A stretch of 64,000 nucleotides of DNA from Thiocystis violacea (GTDB lineage Bacteria; Pseudomonadota; Gammaproteobacteria; Chromatiales; Chromatiaceae), in contig NZ_NRRG01000028.1 of assembly GCF_016583575.1 (NCBI RefSeq), positions 1 through 64,000 on the forward strand, read 5' to 3'. Shown here one piece after another: positions 17,330-24,764 of this stretch. The notes under the pieces were generated by a model. The model was given only the letters and a program-made list of their open reading frames with translations. It had not been told where the DNA came from and made no database searches. Positions within the stretch are counted from its first letter, which is position 1; each line of letters starts with the position of its first letter. Position numbers and translations under genes: made by a program.

Positions 17330-18415
17330 ATGTCCATCGACCAGATCCAGGCCCGTTTCCATCTCGACTACCCGGAGTTCTCGCTCGACGTGGATCTGGC
17401 GCTGCCCGGCCGGGGCGTCACCGCGCTCTTCGGTCACTCCGGCTCCGGCAAGACCAGCCTGCTGCGTCTGGTCGCCGGGCTGATGCGCGTGCCGGACGGC
17501 TCTCTGAGCGTCAACGGCGAGGTCTGGCAGGACGGCCGAACCTTCCTGCCGACCCACAAGCGCCCGCTCGGCTATGTCTTTCAGGAGGCCAGCCTCTTCC
17601 CGCATCTGAGCGCGCGCGGCAATCTGGCCTACGGCATGAAGCGCGTCGGCCACGCCATGGACCGGCAGGCGCTGGACCAGGCGGTCAAGCTGCTCGGCAT
17701 CGCCCACCTGCTCGACCGCCGCCCGCACCAGCTCTCGGGCGGGGAGCGGCAGCGCGTGGCGATCGCCCGCGCCCTGGCGCTGCATCCGCGGCTATTGCTG
17801 ATGGACGAGCCGCTCGCCGCGCTCGATCTCAAGCGCAAGCAGGAGATCCTGCCCTATCTGGAACGGCTGCACGACGCGCTCGACATCCCGGTGCTCTATG
17901 TCAGCCACGCGCCCGACGAGGTGGCGCGCCTGGCCGATACGGTGGTCCTGCTGGAGCAGGGCCGGGTGCGTGCACAGGGCTCGGTGACCGAGCTGTTCAG
18001 CCGGCTGGATCTGTCGCTCGCCCAGGACCAGGAGGCCAGCGCCATCATCGAAGGGGTCGTCCTGAGTCATGACGACGACTACGCCCTGACGCGGATCGAG
18101 ATCCCGGGCGGCACCCTGACCGTGCAGCGCTTGCAGCGCGGCCTCCATGAATTGGTGCGGGTACGGATTCATGCGCGCGATGTCAGTCTCGCGCTGGAGG
18201 AGCCTGGGGTGTCCAGCATCCTCAACATCCTGCCCGCGCGCATCCTGGAACTGCGCGAGATCGAGCAGGCGCAGGTGCTGGTCAAGCTCTGCACCGGCGC
18301 GGGGGAGAAGACACCGCTGCTCGCGCGCATCACCCGCCACTCGCGCGACCGCCTGCGGCTGCATGAGGGTCAGAGCGTTTACGCGCAGGTGAAGGCGGTT
18401 GCCTTGATGGATTGA
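17330..18415 (+). CDS. modC: Molybdate ABC transporter ATPase ModC
   Basis: The 361-residue ATPase has Walker A (GHSGSGKTS), Q-loop (YVFQEASLFPHL), signature (LSGGERQRVAIARAL), Walker B (LLLMDEPLAALD) and H-loop (YVSHAPDEV). The C-terminal part (about residues 290-361) carries a TOBE/Mop domain that in ModC family members senses cytoplasmic molybdate. It ends the first modABC cluster. Confidence 0.95.
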   Translation: MSIDQIQARFHLDYPEFSLDVDLALPGRGVTALFGHSGSGKTSLLRLVAGLMRVPDGSLSVNGEVWQDGRTFLPTHKRPLGYVFQEASLFPHLSARGNLAYGMKRVGHAMDRQALDQAVKLLGIAHLLDRRPHQLSGGERQRVAIARALALHPRLLLMDEPLAALDLKRKQEILPYLERLHDALDIPVLYVSHAPDEVARLADTVVLLEQGRVRAQGSVTELFSRLDLSLAQDQEASAIIEGVVLSHDDDYALTRIEIPGGTLTVQRLQRGLHELVRVRIHARDVSLALEEPGVSSILNILPARILELREIEQAQVLVKLCTGAGEKTPLLARITRHSRDRLRLHEGQSVYAQVKAVALMD

Positions 18416-18424
18416 GGGGGAGGG

Positions 18425-18455
18425 GACCGGCGCTCGCCGAGCGATGACGCCGGTC
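18425..18455. terminator. Possible bidirectional stem-loop between convergent genes
   Basis: Arms GACCGGCG (18425-18432) and CGCCGGTC (18448-18455) form a perfect 8-bp GC-rich stem with a 15-base loop, between the ends of modC and the convergent second mop gene. No T-run follows on either strand, so termination is plausible only as a weak or factor-assisted event. Confidence 0.35.
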
Positions 18456-18475
18456 TGGTGCGGACCGGGATGGCT

Positions 18476-18904
18476 TTAGGCTGGAACGCCCAAGATGACC
18501 GCTGATGCCTTGAAGACGGCCGTGGCCGCGCTGCCTTGCTTGAGACCCAAATCGACCTCGGCGTTGTGGGTGATGCTGGCGTGGACCTCGGTCCCGCCGG
18601 TCAGCGCGATGGTGATCTCGGCGCTCACTGGGCCGGAGGTCACCGCCTTGACCGTCCCCGCGAGACAGTTGCGCGCGCTCAGGCGGATGCCCGAATCATC
18701 GGTCATGACCAGGACCGAGGACGCCTTGACCAGCGCGACGACCTCCTTGCCCGCCGCCAGACCCAGCGACTGCGCGCTCTCGTTGGTCACCATGGCGACC
18801 AGCTTTTCCCCGCCGGACAGCCGCAGATCCACTTCGCTGTTAACGGCCCCGGCCTTCACCGCCTCGACCTGACCACGAAAGATGTTGCGTGCGCTGATAT
18901 TCAT
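18476..18904 (-). CDS. mop: Second di-Mop molbindin
   Basis: The 142-residue protein has two tandem Mop/TOBE domains: ISARNIFRGQVEAVKAGAVN and LSARNCLAGTVKAVTSGPVS, each closing with ALVKASSV or AVFKASAV. The start at 18904 follows GAGGTCCGAC and aligns with other molbindins. It diverges from modE, and the ModE-box-like site between them may control both. It shares the domain plan of the first mop product but differs widely in sequence, suggesting an old duplication or a different metal preference. Confidence 0.92.
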   Translation of the reverse strand: MNISARNIFRGQVEAVKAGAVNSEVDLRLSGGEKLVAMVTNESAQSLGLAAGKEVVALVKASSVLVMTDDSGIRLSARNCLAGTVKAVTSGPVSAEITIALTGGTEVHASITHNAEVDLGLKQGSAATAVFKASAVILGVPA

Positions 18905-19052
18905 GTCGGACCTCATGACTTGCTTTGATTAACGTGGGAATCCGTCTCCATCGATCGGAGACGAGGCGCGCAATCTAGAGCAAAGCGGTTGGTATTGACC
19001 ACCATAGCGCACGGGAGAGTGGCTCGTCTCCAAGCGATCTGGCTATAATCGA

Positions 19053-19076
19053 CGTTATATTGTTTTTCATATAACG
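19053..19076. promoter_or_regulatory. Strong ModE-box palindrome at modE
   Basis: The perfect arms CGTTATAT (19053-19060) and ATATAACG (19069-19076) are separated by eight bases, the best match in the window to the E. coli ModE site. It ends six bases before the modE start codon and lies about 150 bases from the divergent mop start. Direct autorepression is the simple reading. Confidence 0.85.
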
Positions 19077-19082
19077 TCTCTC

Positions 19083-19910
19083 ATGCCACCTGATCGTACC
19101 GAACCACCCAAGCTGCTCAGCCGTCTGTCGATCGACACCGCGCTGGGCAGCTTTCTCGGCGACACCCGGATTCGACTGCTGGAGGCCATCGCCCAGCATG
19201 GCTCCATCTCCCGCGCGGCCAAGGCGGTCCCCATGTCCTACAAGGCCGCCTGGGATGCCGTCGATGCCATGAACAACCTCGCCGAGACGCCGCTGGTGGA
19301 GAGTTCGGTGGGCGGGCGTCACGGCGGCGGGACGCACCTGACGGCCTACGGCACCCGGCTCATCGCCATGTTTCGCGCCGTCGAGCAGGAGTATCAGGGG
19401 GCGATGGAGCGTCTGTCGCGGGACGCGGATCTGAGCGACGCGGCCGATCTCCAGCACTGCCGCGTCCTGCTGCGCCGCATGGCCATGAAGACCAGCACCC
19501 GCAACCAGTTCATCGCCACCGTCTCCGGCCTGAGCCACAGCCAGGTGAGCACCGAGGTGCGGCTGCGGGTCGACGAGGGTCTGGAACTGACCGCCCTCAT
19601 CACCCGCGAGAGCGCGGAGAATCTGGCCCTCGCGGTCGGCCGTGAGGTCCATGCCTTCATCAAGGCGTCCTCCGTGCTGCTCTCGACCGAGCCGGAGCTG
19701 CGCACCTCCGCGCGCAACCATCTGTGGGGCGCCATCAAGCGCATCCACGAGGGCGCGGTCAACGCGGACGTCACCCTGTCCATCCCCGGCGGGCGGACCG
19801 TCACCGCCCTGGTCACCCGCGACAGCGCCGCTAGCCTGGGACTGGAGGTCGGCGGGGCGGTCTGCGCCGTCTTCAAGGCATCCAGCGTCATCCTCGCCAC
19901 CCTCGGCTGA
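19083..19910 (+). CDS. modE: Molybdate-responsive transcription regulator ModE
   Basis: The 275-residue protein has an N-terminal winged HTH (TRIRLLEAIAQHGSISRAAKAV, YKAAWDAVDAMNN, GGRHGGGTHLTAYG) and two C-terminal Mop/TOBE domains (from about residue 138, STRNQFIATV; from about 210, SARNHLWGAI) that bind molybdate and permit dimeric DNA binding. No Shine-Dalgarno sequence is visible: the operator-like palindrome fills the space just before the ATG. This is the likely regulator of the whole locus. Confidence 0.95.
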   Translation: MPPDRTEPPKLLSRLSIDTALGSFLGDTRIRLLEAIAQHGSISRAAKAVPMSYKAAWDAVDAMNNLAETPLVESSVGGRHGGGTHLTAYGTRLIAMFRAVEQEYQGAMERLSRDADLSDAADLQHCRVLLRRMAMKTSTRNQFIATVSGLSHSQVSTEVRLRVDEGLELTALITRESAENLALAVGREVHAFIKASSVLLSTEPELRTSARNHLWGAIKRIHEGAVNADVTLSIPGGRTVTALVTRDSAASLGLEVGGAVCAVFKASSVILATLG

Positions 19911-19975
19911 CTCCGAGTTGGCCGCGCTCCCCTGGTCTCACGGATCGGCGCGCGGAGGCAACTTTCCGCTTGTTA

Positions 19976-19999
19976 CGTTATATACAAAAGATAATAGCG
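19976..19999. promoter_or_regulatory. ModE-box-like site downstream of modE
   Basis: The left arm CGTTATAT (19976-19983) is perfect. The right arm ATAATAGCG is weaker, giving a half-conserved 24-base site with the same spacing as the strong box. It lies ahead of the shrunken TonB receptor gene and its downstream exb/ton genes. Confidence 0.6.
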
Positions 20000-20176
20000 C
20001 CCTGTGATCTTCGCGCCAATCCCACCCCCATGGTCTGTCCGCCCTCCCTGATCTCGATCGGGATTGACTGAAGAAACAGGGAGTTAATCGCACGTCGGAA
20101 GGCGATTCATCGATGGCATCGAATCTGCTTTAGCCATCCAGGTCGCGGATCGGCGCCCCGGTCTGGGTTCGCGATG

Positions 20177-20200
20177 CGTTATGCGAAAAAAAGTATAGCG
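20177..20200. promoter_or_regulatory. Weak ModE-box-like site before the shrunken receptor
   Basis: Left CGTTATGC (20177-20184) and right GTATAGCG (20193-20200) flank an eight-base A-rich spacer. Each arm differs from the ideal by two bases but the spacing is exact. With the 19976 site it would give a tandem pair upstream of the operon starting at 20257. Confidence 0.5.
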
Positions 20201-20256
20201 CGCGGCTGGACGATCCATCCGCTTCACTCAACCAAGGCTGTAGAGAGACACCGACC

Positions 20257-20727
20257 TTGCATCACCAGCAACGACTCGACCTGACAATCGCACTGACCCT
20301 CCTGGGCCTGTCCCTGGGCGCGCAAGCCGAATCCAACCCCCCGGTCTATGAGCTGGGAACCATCAACGTGACCGCCAGCGCGCCCGACCTGGGGGCGATG
20401 GGCACGGATCAGGTCGCCTCCGGCGTGACCGTCTCGGCCAATTCGCGCAACGAGAAGACCGTTTTCGTGAGCGGCTTCGATTCGCGTCAGGGACCGCTCT
20501 TCATCGACGTCAAGGGCCTCAGCTCGGTCGCCGATGGCCCCAACGCCTTGGGCGGGGCGATCAATCTCATCTCGCGCAAGCCGACCAGGGCGCTTGAGGG
20601 CGATGTCAGTCTCGGCGTCGGCGACGGCCAGGAGCGCACCGCCTCGGCCAATGCCGACGACGCGCTGGCCGACGGCTACCCGGCGGCCGGCCGCACCTGG
20701 ATGCTGAACGCCCGTTATGAATTCTGA
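20257..20727 (+). CDS. Shrunken TonB-dependent receptor (in-frame deletions)
   Basis: The 156-residue frame starts at TTG (GAGAGA upstream) and has a signal peptide (to about residue 25) and a TonB-receptor N-terminus (YELGTINVTASAPDLG). Plug fragments follow: VTVSANSRNEKTVFVSGFDS, GPLFID, then KGLSSVADGPNALGGAINLI. It then jumps to the last strand ALADGYPAAGRTWMLNARYEF. Three junctions each lack expected receptor sequence, yet the frame is never broken. It could be a pseudogene, an assembly collapse or a reduced protein. Length is about a fifth of a normal receptor. Confidence 0.65.
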   Translation: MHHQQRLDLTIALTLLGLSLGAQAESNPPVYELGTINVTASAPDLGAMGTDQVASGVTVSANSRNEKTVFVSGFDSRQGPLFIDVKGLSSVADGPNALGGAINLISRKPTRALEGDVSLGVGDGQERTASANADDALADGYPAAGRTWMLNARYEF

Positions 20728-20761
20728 GTCCGGCCCCCGATCCATCTTCCACGAGCAACCG

Positions 20762-21394
20762 ATGATGTCACTTTTGAAACAACCTCTCTTCGTGATCGCC
20801 CTGGTGGGTCTCTCCCTGGCCGCACTGAGCCGGGAGGACGCGCCGCCCCCGAAGGCGTGCCCGGTCGAGACCCAAGCCTCCGCGCCGGCCAAGGCGTCCG
20901 CACCGCCGAGTTCCCTCCAGGCCCTGCTAGCCCCAAAACGCTCCGCCGTCTCCGAGAGCCTTTCCATCACCGGCGCCGTCGTCCATCCCAAGACGCTCAG
21001 CGTCGCCGACCTGGAGCGCTTTCCCCCGCACCGCATCGCCGAGGTCGAGATGATCTGCGAGTTCGGCGCCAACCTGGGCAAGCGCGAGAACCTGCGCGGC
21101 GTGCTACTACGCGACCTCCTCCTCGACGCGCAGCTCAAGGGGCTCACGCCCAAGCACTTTCGCAAGATGGCGATCATCGCCCACGCGACCGACGGCTATC
21201 TCGCCGTCTTCTCCTGGGCCGAGCTGTTCAACTCCACCGTGGGCGCTCAGGTCATCGTCTATTTCAGCAAGGACGGCCGGCCGCTCGACGACACCGAGGG
21301 CCGCATCGCGCTCATCTCGACCACCGACAGCCGCACCGGCCCGCGCCATGTGCGCTGGCTGAACGCGGTCGAGGTCAGGTCGCTGGGCGACTGA
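20762..21394 (+). CDS. Small exported protein with sulfite-oxidase-like molybdopterin domain
   Basis: The 210-residue protein starts with a hydrophobic signal-like segment and an alanine/proline linker. It then shows the oxidoreductase molybdopterin-domain layout: LSITGAVVHPKTLSVADLERF, a lone Cys99 in EMICEFGAN, LRGVLLRDLLLDAQ, a DGYLAVFSWAEL strand, LDDTEGRIALI and GPRHVRWLNAVEV. In sulfite oxidase relatives a cysteine at about this place binds molybdenum, so Cys99 may do so. Most enzymes of that family are about twice as long. Start chosen for the signal. It lies between the shrunken receptor and exbB. Confidence 0.7.
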   Translation: MMSLLKQPLFVIALVGLSLAALSREDAPPPKACPVETQASAPAKASAPPSSLQALLAPKRSAVSESLSITGAVVHPKTLSVADLERFPPHRIAEVEMICEFGANLGKRENLRGVLLRDLLLDAQLKGLTPKHFRKMAIIAHATDGYLAVFSWAELFNSTVGAQVIVYFSKDGRPLDDTEGRIALISTTDSRTGPRHVRWLNAVEVRSLGD

Positions 21395-21404
21395 GGAGAC
21401 GCGA

Positions 21405-22063
21405 ATGACTCTTACCTATTGGCTGCAACTGGCCGATCAGTCAGGCGGCGTCCTCTATCTGATGGTGGCGCTCCTGACGGTGACACTGACGGTCATCGCC
21501 GAGCGATCCTGGGTGCTGCGCAGTATCACCCGCCACGGCGAGACGCTGACCCACGCCCTGGTCCCGGTCGCGACCGGGGATCGCTCCGGGCTCGCATGGG
21601 TCCGAGAGACCCAGGCCCGGCATCTGCACGGCGTCCTGCTGGAGACCACACTGGCCCTGCCGCCATCGACCGAAGGGGTGCTGGGCCGCCGGCTCGACGA
21701 GGTGATCCTGCGCCATGTTCCGCTGCTCGACCGGCGGCTCTGGGTGCTGGATACCACCGTCACCCTGACCCCTTGCTCGGTCTGCTTGGGACCATCATCG
21801 GGATGTTCCATGCCTTTCACGTCCTGGCCGAACCGGGCGCATCGCCCCACGCGGTCACCGGCGGGGTGGCCGAGGCACTGGTGGCGACCGCCGCCGGGCT
21901 GCTGATCGCCGTCATCGGGCTGGTGTTTTTCAACGGACTCAATGAGCGGGTTCGGCTCGCGCTCCATCAGCTCGAAACGCTCAAGGTGATGCTGGTCAAC
22001 CGCTTCGGACAGCCGGAAACGCCGTGCCCGGCCGCGCCGACCGACGACGCTGGAGCGCACTGA
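21405..22063 (+). pseudogene. exbB: ExbB/TolQ-family proton channel, one-base frameshift
   Basis: The first frame (MTLTYWLQLADQSGGVLYLM ... VLDTTVTL) and the second (PLLGLLGTIIGMFHAFHVL ... VIGLVFFNGLNERVRL) together make one complete ExbB with the conserved third-helix region. They meet at a run of four cytosines (21769-21772); five cytosines would restore TLTPLLGLLG. As read, translation shifts and runs to 21905 in wrong text. It may be a true mutation, a sequencing error, or rarely a programmed shift. It begins 10 bases after the molybdopterin-domain gene, so its translation is likely coupled to that operon. Confidence 0.85.
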
Positions 22064-22458
22064 TGCGCTATCTCCAGCCGCGCCGCAAGGCCCGCATCGA
22101 GATCGTGCCCATGATCGACATCATGTTCTTTCTGCTGGTGTTCTTCATCATGGTCACGCTCAACATGATCCCCGCCAGCGGCCTCGACAGCCGTCTGCCG
22201 GGCAGCTCCAGCGCCGAGCGGTTGGAGCCCCCGCAAATCGTCATCAGCCTGGACGCGGCGGGTCTGATCCGGGTCGATCAACGGGATCTGACCCTCGGGC
22301 AACTGGCGGAGCGGCTGCGCGCCCAGGGCCGCGAGACGCGCGTGGTCATCGCCGGGGCCGAAGCGGCGGCGCTCGGCGATCTGGTCGCCGTCATGGACGC
22401 CTGCCGTCACGCCGGCATCACCCGCATCGGCATTGCCACCCGGGAGCCCGGGGCGTGA
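22063..22458 (+). CDS. exbD: ExbD-family TonB accessory protein
   Basis: The 131-residue protein has the ExbD plan: a basic N-terminus (RYLQPRRKARIEIVP), one membrane helix starting MIDIMFFLLVFFIMV with the conserved aspartate, then a periplasmic domain (VVIAGAEAAALGDLVAVMDA). Start ATG overlaps the exbB stop in TGATG, and its own stop overlaps the tonB GTG. With ExbB it converts proton motive force for TonB. Confidence 0.92.
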   Translation: MRYLQPRRKARIEIVPMIDIMFFLLVFFIMVTLNMIPASGLDSRLPGSSSAERLEPPQIVISLDAAGLIRVDQRDLTLGQLAERLRAQGRETRVVIAGAEAAALGDLVAVMDACRHAGITRIGIATREPGA

Positions 22459-23291
22459 ACCGGGCCGAGGCATTGCTGCCGTCGCTGCCGCTGTGGCTGG
22501 CCGTCTCCCTGGCGCTCGCCGCCGAGGGCGCGCTGCTGGCGGGGCTGGCGGCTTGGCCAGCGCCGCGCGACCCCGAGTTTCCGAGCACCCCGATCGAGGT
22601 CAGTCTGGTCTCCGTCCCCGTGCTGGCCGACTCCGCCGCGGCCGGAGCGGCGGGCGGACTTTCTTCCGCGGCGACTCCGGAGCCAAGACCCGAGCCGGAG
22701 CCGATCGCCCCCGCGCCGCCCGTTGCGTCCCCCGAGCCCACGACAACGCCCGTCGCACTGGCCCCGCCGAAACCAAAGCCAGCGGCCAAGCCAAGGGTCA
22801 AACCGAAGCCGAAACCCAAGCAGGCGCTCAAACCCAAGCCCGCGCCCTCGCGTCCCGCATCGCCGCCGAAGCCATCACGGAGTCTCGCCAAGGCCGATCA
22901 AGGGTTCAGGAGCCACGTCAAACCGGCCAGCGGGGAAAAGGGCGAGGGTGGAAAGGGCACGGGCCAGACCAGCGACAAGAACCGAACCGCCGGCAAGGGC
23001 GCCTCAAGCAACGGCCCCAGCTCGCCGGCGGCCTATCTCAACAACCCCTCGCCCGGCTATCCGGACGCGGCGCGGCGCCTGCGACAGGAGGGCACCGTGC
23101 ATCTGCGGGTGCTGGTGAACGCCAGCGGACGCGCCGGCGAGGTCGCCATCGCCAACTCCTCGGGCGTCGCCAGTCTCGACCAGGCCGCCCTCCGGGCGGT
23201 GCGACGCTGGCGTTTCAAGCCCGCGCGCCAGAACGGCCAGGCGATCACCGCCTGGGTGCGCGTCCCGATCCGATTCACGCTCAACCAATGA
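22455..23291 (+). CDS. tonB: TonB energy-transducing protein
   Basis: The 278-residue protein starts at GTG overlapping the exbD stop by four bases. It has an N-terminal membrane helix, a long proline/lysine-rich spacer (about residues 75-145: repeated KPKP, PAP and EPEP) and a C-terminal TonB domain (NPSPGYPDAARRLRQEGTVH, LDQAALRAVRRWRFKPA). The long spacer is usual for spanning the periplasm. A separate TonB beside three receptor genes indicates a dedicated complex. Confidence 0.93.
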   Translation: MNRAEALLPSLPLWLAVSLALAAEGALLAGLAAWPAPRDPEFPSTPIEVSLVSVPVLADSAAAGAAGGLSSAATPEPRPEPEPIAPAPPVASPEPTTTPVALAPPKPKPAAKPRVKPKPKPKQALKPKPAPSRPASPPKPSRSLAKADQGFRSHVKPASGEKGEGGKGTGQTSDKNRTAGKGASSNGPSSPAAYLNNPSPGYPDAARRLRQEGTVHLRVLVNASGRAGEVAIANSSGVASLDQAALRAVRRWRFKPARQNGQAITAWVRVPIRFTLNQ

Positions 23292-23355
23292 CCCATGCCC
23301 CGCCTGGCCTTGCCAAGCGTTTTCTCGATCACCAAGCCATGAAGGAAGTTGTCTC

Positions 23356-24414
23356 ATGCGGAACCCGCTTCACCCCGCTCTCCCGTCCCGCCGCACCCTG
23401 CTCGCAACGGCGCTGCTCCTCGCCGCTACCGCCGCCCAATCCGCCGAGCTGGTCGACATGACCGGCCGCCATGTCCAGATCCCCGACCAGGTGGACCGGG
23501 TCTTCGCCGCCACCCCGCCGATCGTCCCGCTGGTCTATGCGATCGACCCCGGCAAGCTCGTGACCCTGAGCTTCCCCTTCAAGCCGGAGGATGCGGCCTA
23601 CGTGTCCCCGGCAGTGATGACGCTGCCGATCGTCGGGCGCTACACCGGGGAAGGCCCGCCGCCGAATCCGGAGCTTCTGGCCAAGGCCGCGCCCCAACTC
23701 AGCATCGCCTGGGACATGCCCTTCATCGACGCCAAGCGGGTGGAGGAGACCTTCCAGTCGCTCGGCACGCCCGGTCTCTTCGTCCACCTCGCGCGCCTCG
23801 CCGACTATCCCGCCGCGCTGGAACTGGCCGGCCGGGCCATCGGCGAGGAGGCGCGGGCGACCCAACTCGCCAACGCCATCCGCGACGCCATGACCCGTGT
23901 CGATCGGGCGGTGGGCGCGATTCCGGCGGCGGAGCGCAAGCGGGTCTATTTCGCCGAGGGACCGGAGGGTCTGCTCACCGAATGCGCCGATTCCTTCCAT
24001 GCCGAGGTCATCACGCTGGCCGGTGGCGAGAACGTCATGGACTGCAAGACCCAGGCGATGTGCGGGCGCGAAAAGATGACCCTGGAGCAGCTCAAGACGC
24101 TCGATCCCGACGTCATCCTGGCCGACGACGCCAAGTTCCTCGCCCGCGTCAAGACCGATCCGGCCTGGGGCGCGCTGCGCGCGGTGCGCGAGGGACAGGT
24201 CCATCTGGCCCCCAGCACGCCCTTCAACTGGCTCGGCCGCCCGCCGTCCTTCATGCGCGCCCTGGCGATCCAGTGGTTCGCCAATCGGCTCTACCCGGAG
24301 CGCTTTCCCTGGGACGCCGACGCCGAGATCACCTCCTTCTATGCGCTCTTCCTGGGGGTGAAGCCCGAGGTGGTGGACGTGCGCGACATCCTGGGGCCCG
24401 GAGTGTCGCGTTAG
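23356..24414 (+). CDS. Periplasmic binding protein, BtuF/MolA-like
   Basis: The 352-residue protein has a signal peptide (SRRTLLATALLLAATAAQS) and the helical-backbone class III fold: DMTGRHVQIPDQVDRVFAAT, then a second lobe with GGENVMDC, LDPDVILADDA and GALRAVREGQVHLAP. The class binds siderophores, cobalamin or haem; Haemophilus MolA of this class binds molybdate and tungstate directly. No matching FecCD-type permease or ATPase is beside it, so its partner may be elsewhere. Position within a ModE-marked locus favours a MolA-like role. Confidence 0.82.
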   Translation: MRNPLHPALPSRRTLLATALLLAATAAQSAELVDMTGRHVQIPDQVDRVFAATPPIVPLVYAIDPGKLVTLSFPFKPEDAAYVSPAVMTLPIVGRYTGEGPPPNPELLAKAAPQLSIAWDMPFIDAKRVEETFQSLGTPGLFVHLARLADYPAALELAGRAIGEEARATQLANAIRDAMTRVDRAVGAIPAAERKRVYFAEGPEGLLTECADSFHAEVITLAGGENVMDCKTQAMCGREKMTLEQLKTLDPDVILADDAKFLARVKTDPAWGALRAVREGQVHLAPSTPFNWLGRPPSFMRALAIQWFANRLYPERFPWDADAEITSFYALFLGVKPEVVDVRDILGPGVSR

Positions 24415-24737
24415 CGCTCGTGATACCCGGCGGGTCGATCCCTCGCCGCCGGGACTCGCGCAATGGCGACAACCTGTTCAGCCCGGGTTCGTCCCGCTCC
24501 GGGCCGCCGCTACGCCACGCAGTGCGCCCACAGGGCGCGCGCGGGCTACGCACGGCCCTACGACGAATGACTTGACGGCGTGTCGGAGGCGCTTGCAGAT
24601 CGCCTACGCGGCTTCGGGACACAGCCCCTTCGCCACTACGGCGATCCGCCCGCGCTCTACGCCTACCCGGGACTACCGGCCTCGCGCTTCGCGCTTCCAT
24701 GGCCGGCAGCGAGGGCTGAGCACTTTTTGCCGCCCAT
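24415..24737. other. Intergenic stretch before the first full receptor
   Basis: No gene is visible in these 323 bases. Both strands carry arginine/alanine-rich text without family character. The right end passes into the ModE-box-like site that overlaps the receptor promoter region. Confidence 0.4.
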
Positions 24738-24761
24738 CGTTATATGAATTCAGAGCAAACG
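24738..24761. promoter_or_regulatory. ModE-box-like site directly upstream of receptor gene
   Basis: Perfect left arm CGTTATAT (24738-24745) and a weak right arm AGCAAACG (24754-24761) with the usual eight-base spacer. It ends three bases before the receptor ATG at 24765, the same crowded position as at modE. The weak right arm makes the call moderate. Confidence 0.5.
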
Positions 24762-24764
24762 ATC

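Noticed and set aside
19911-20256. Possible molybdenum-cofactor riboswitch upstream of the shrunken receptor
   Set aside because: The gap is long enough and the context suits, but I could not find a convincing conserved core; a covariance model search (Rfam Moco motif) would decide.
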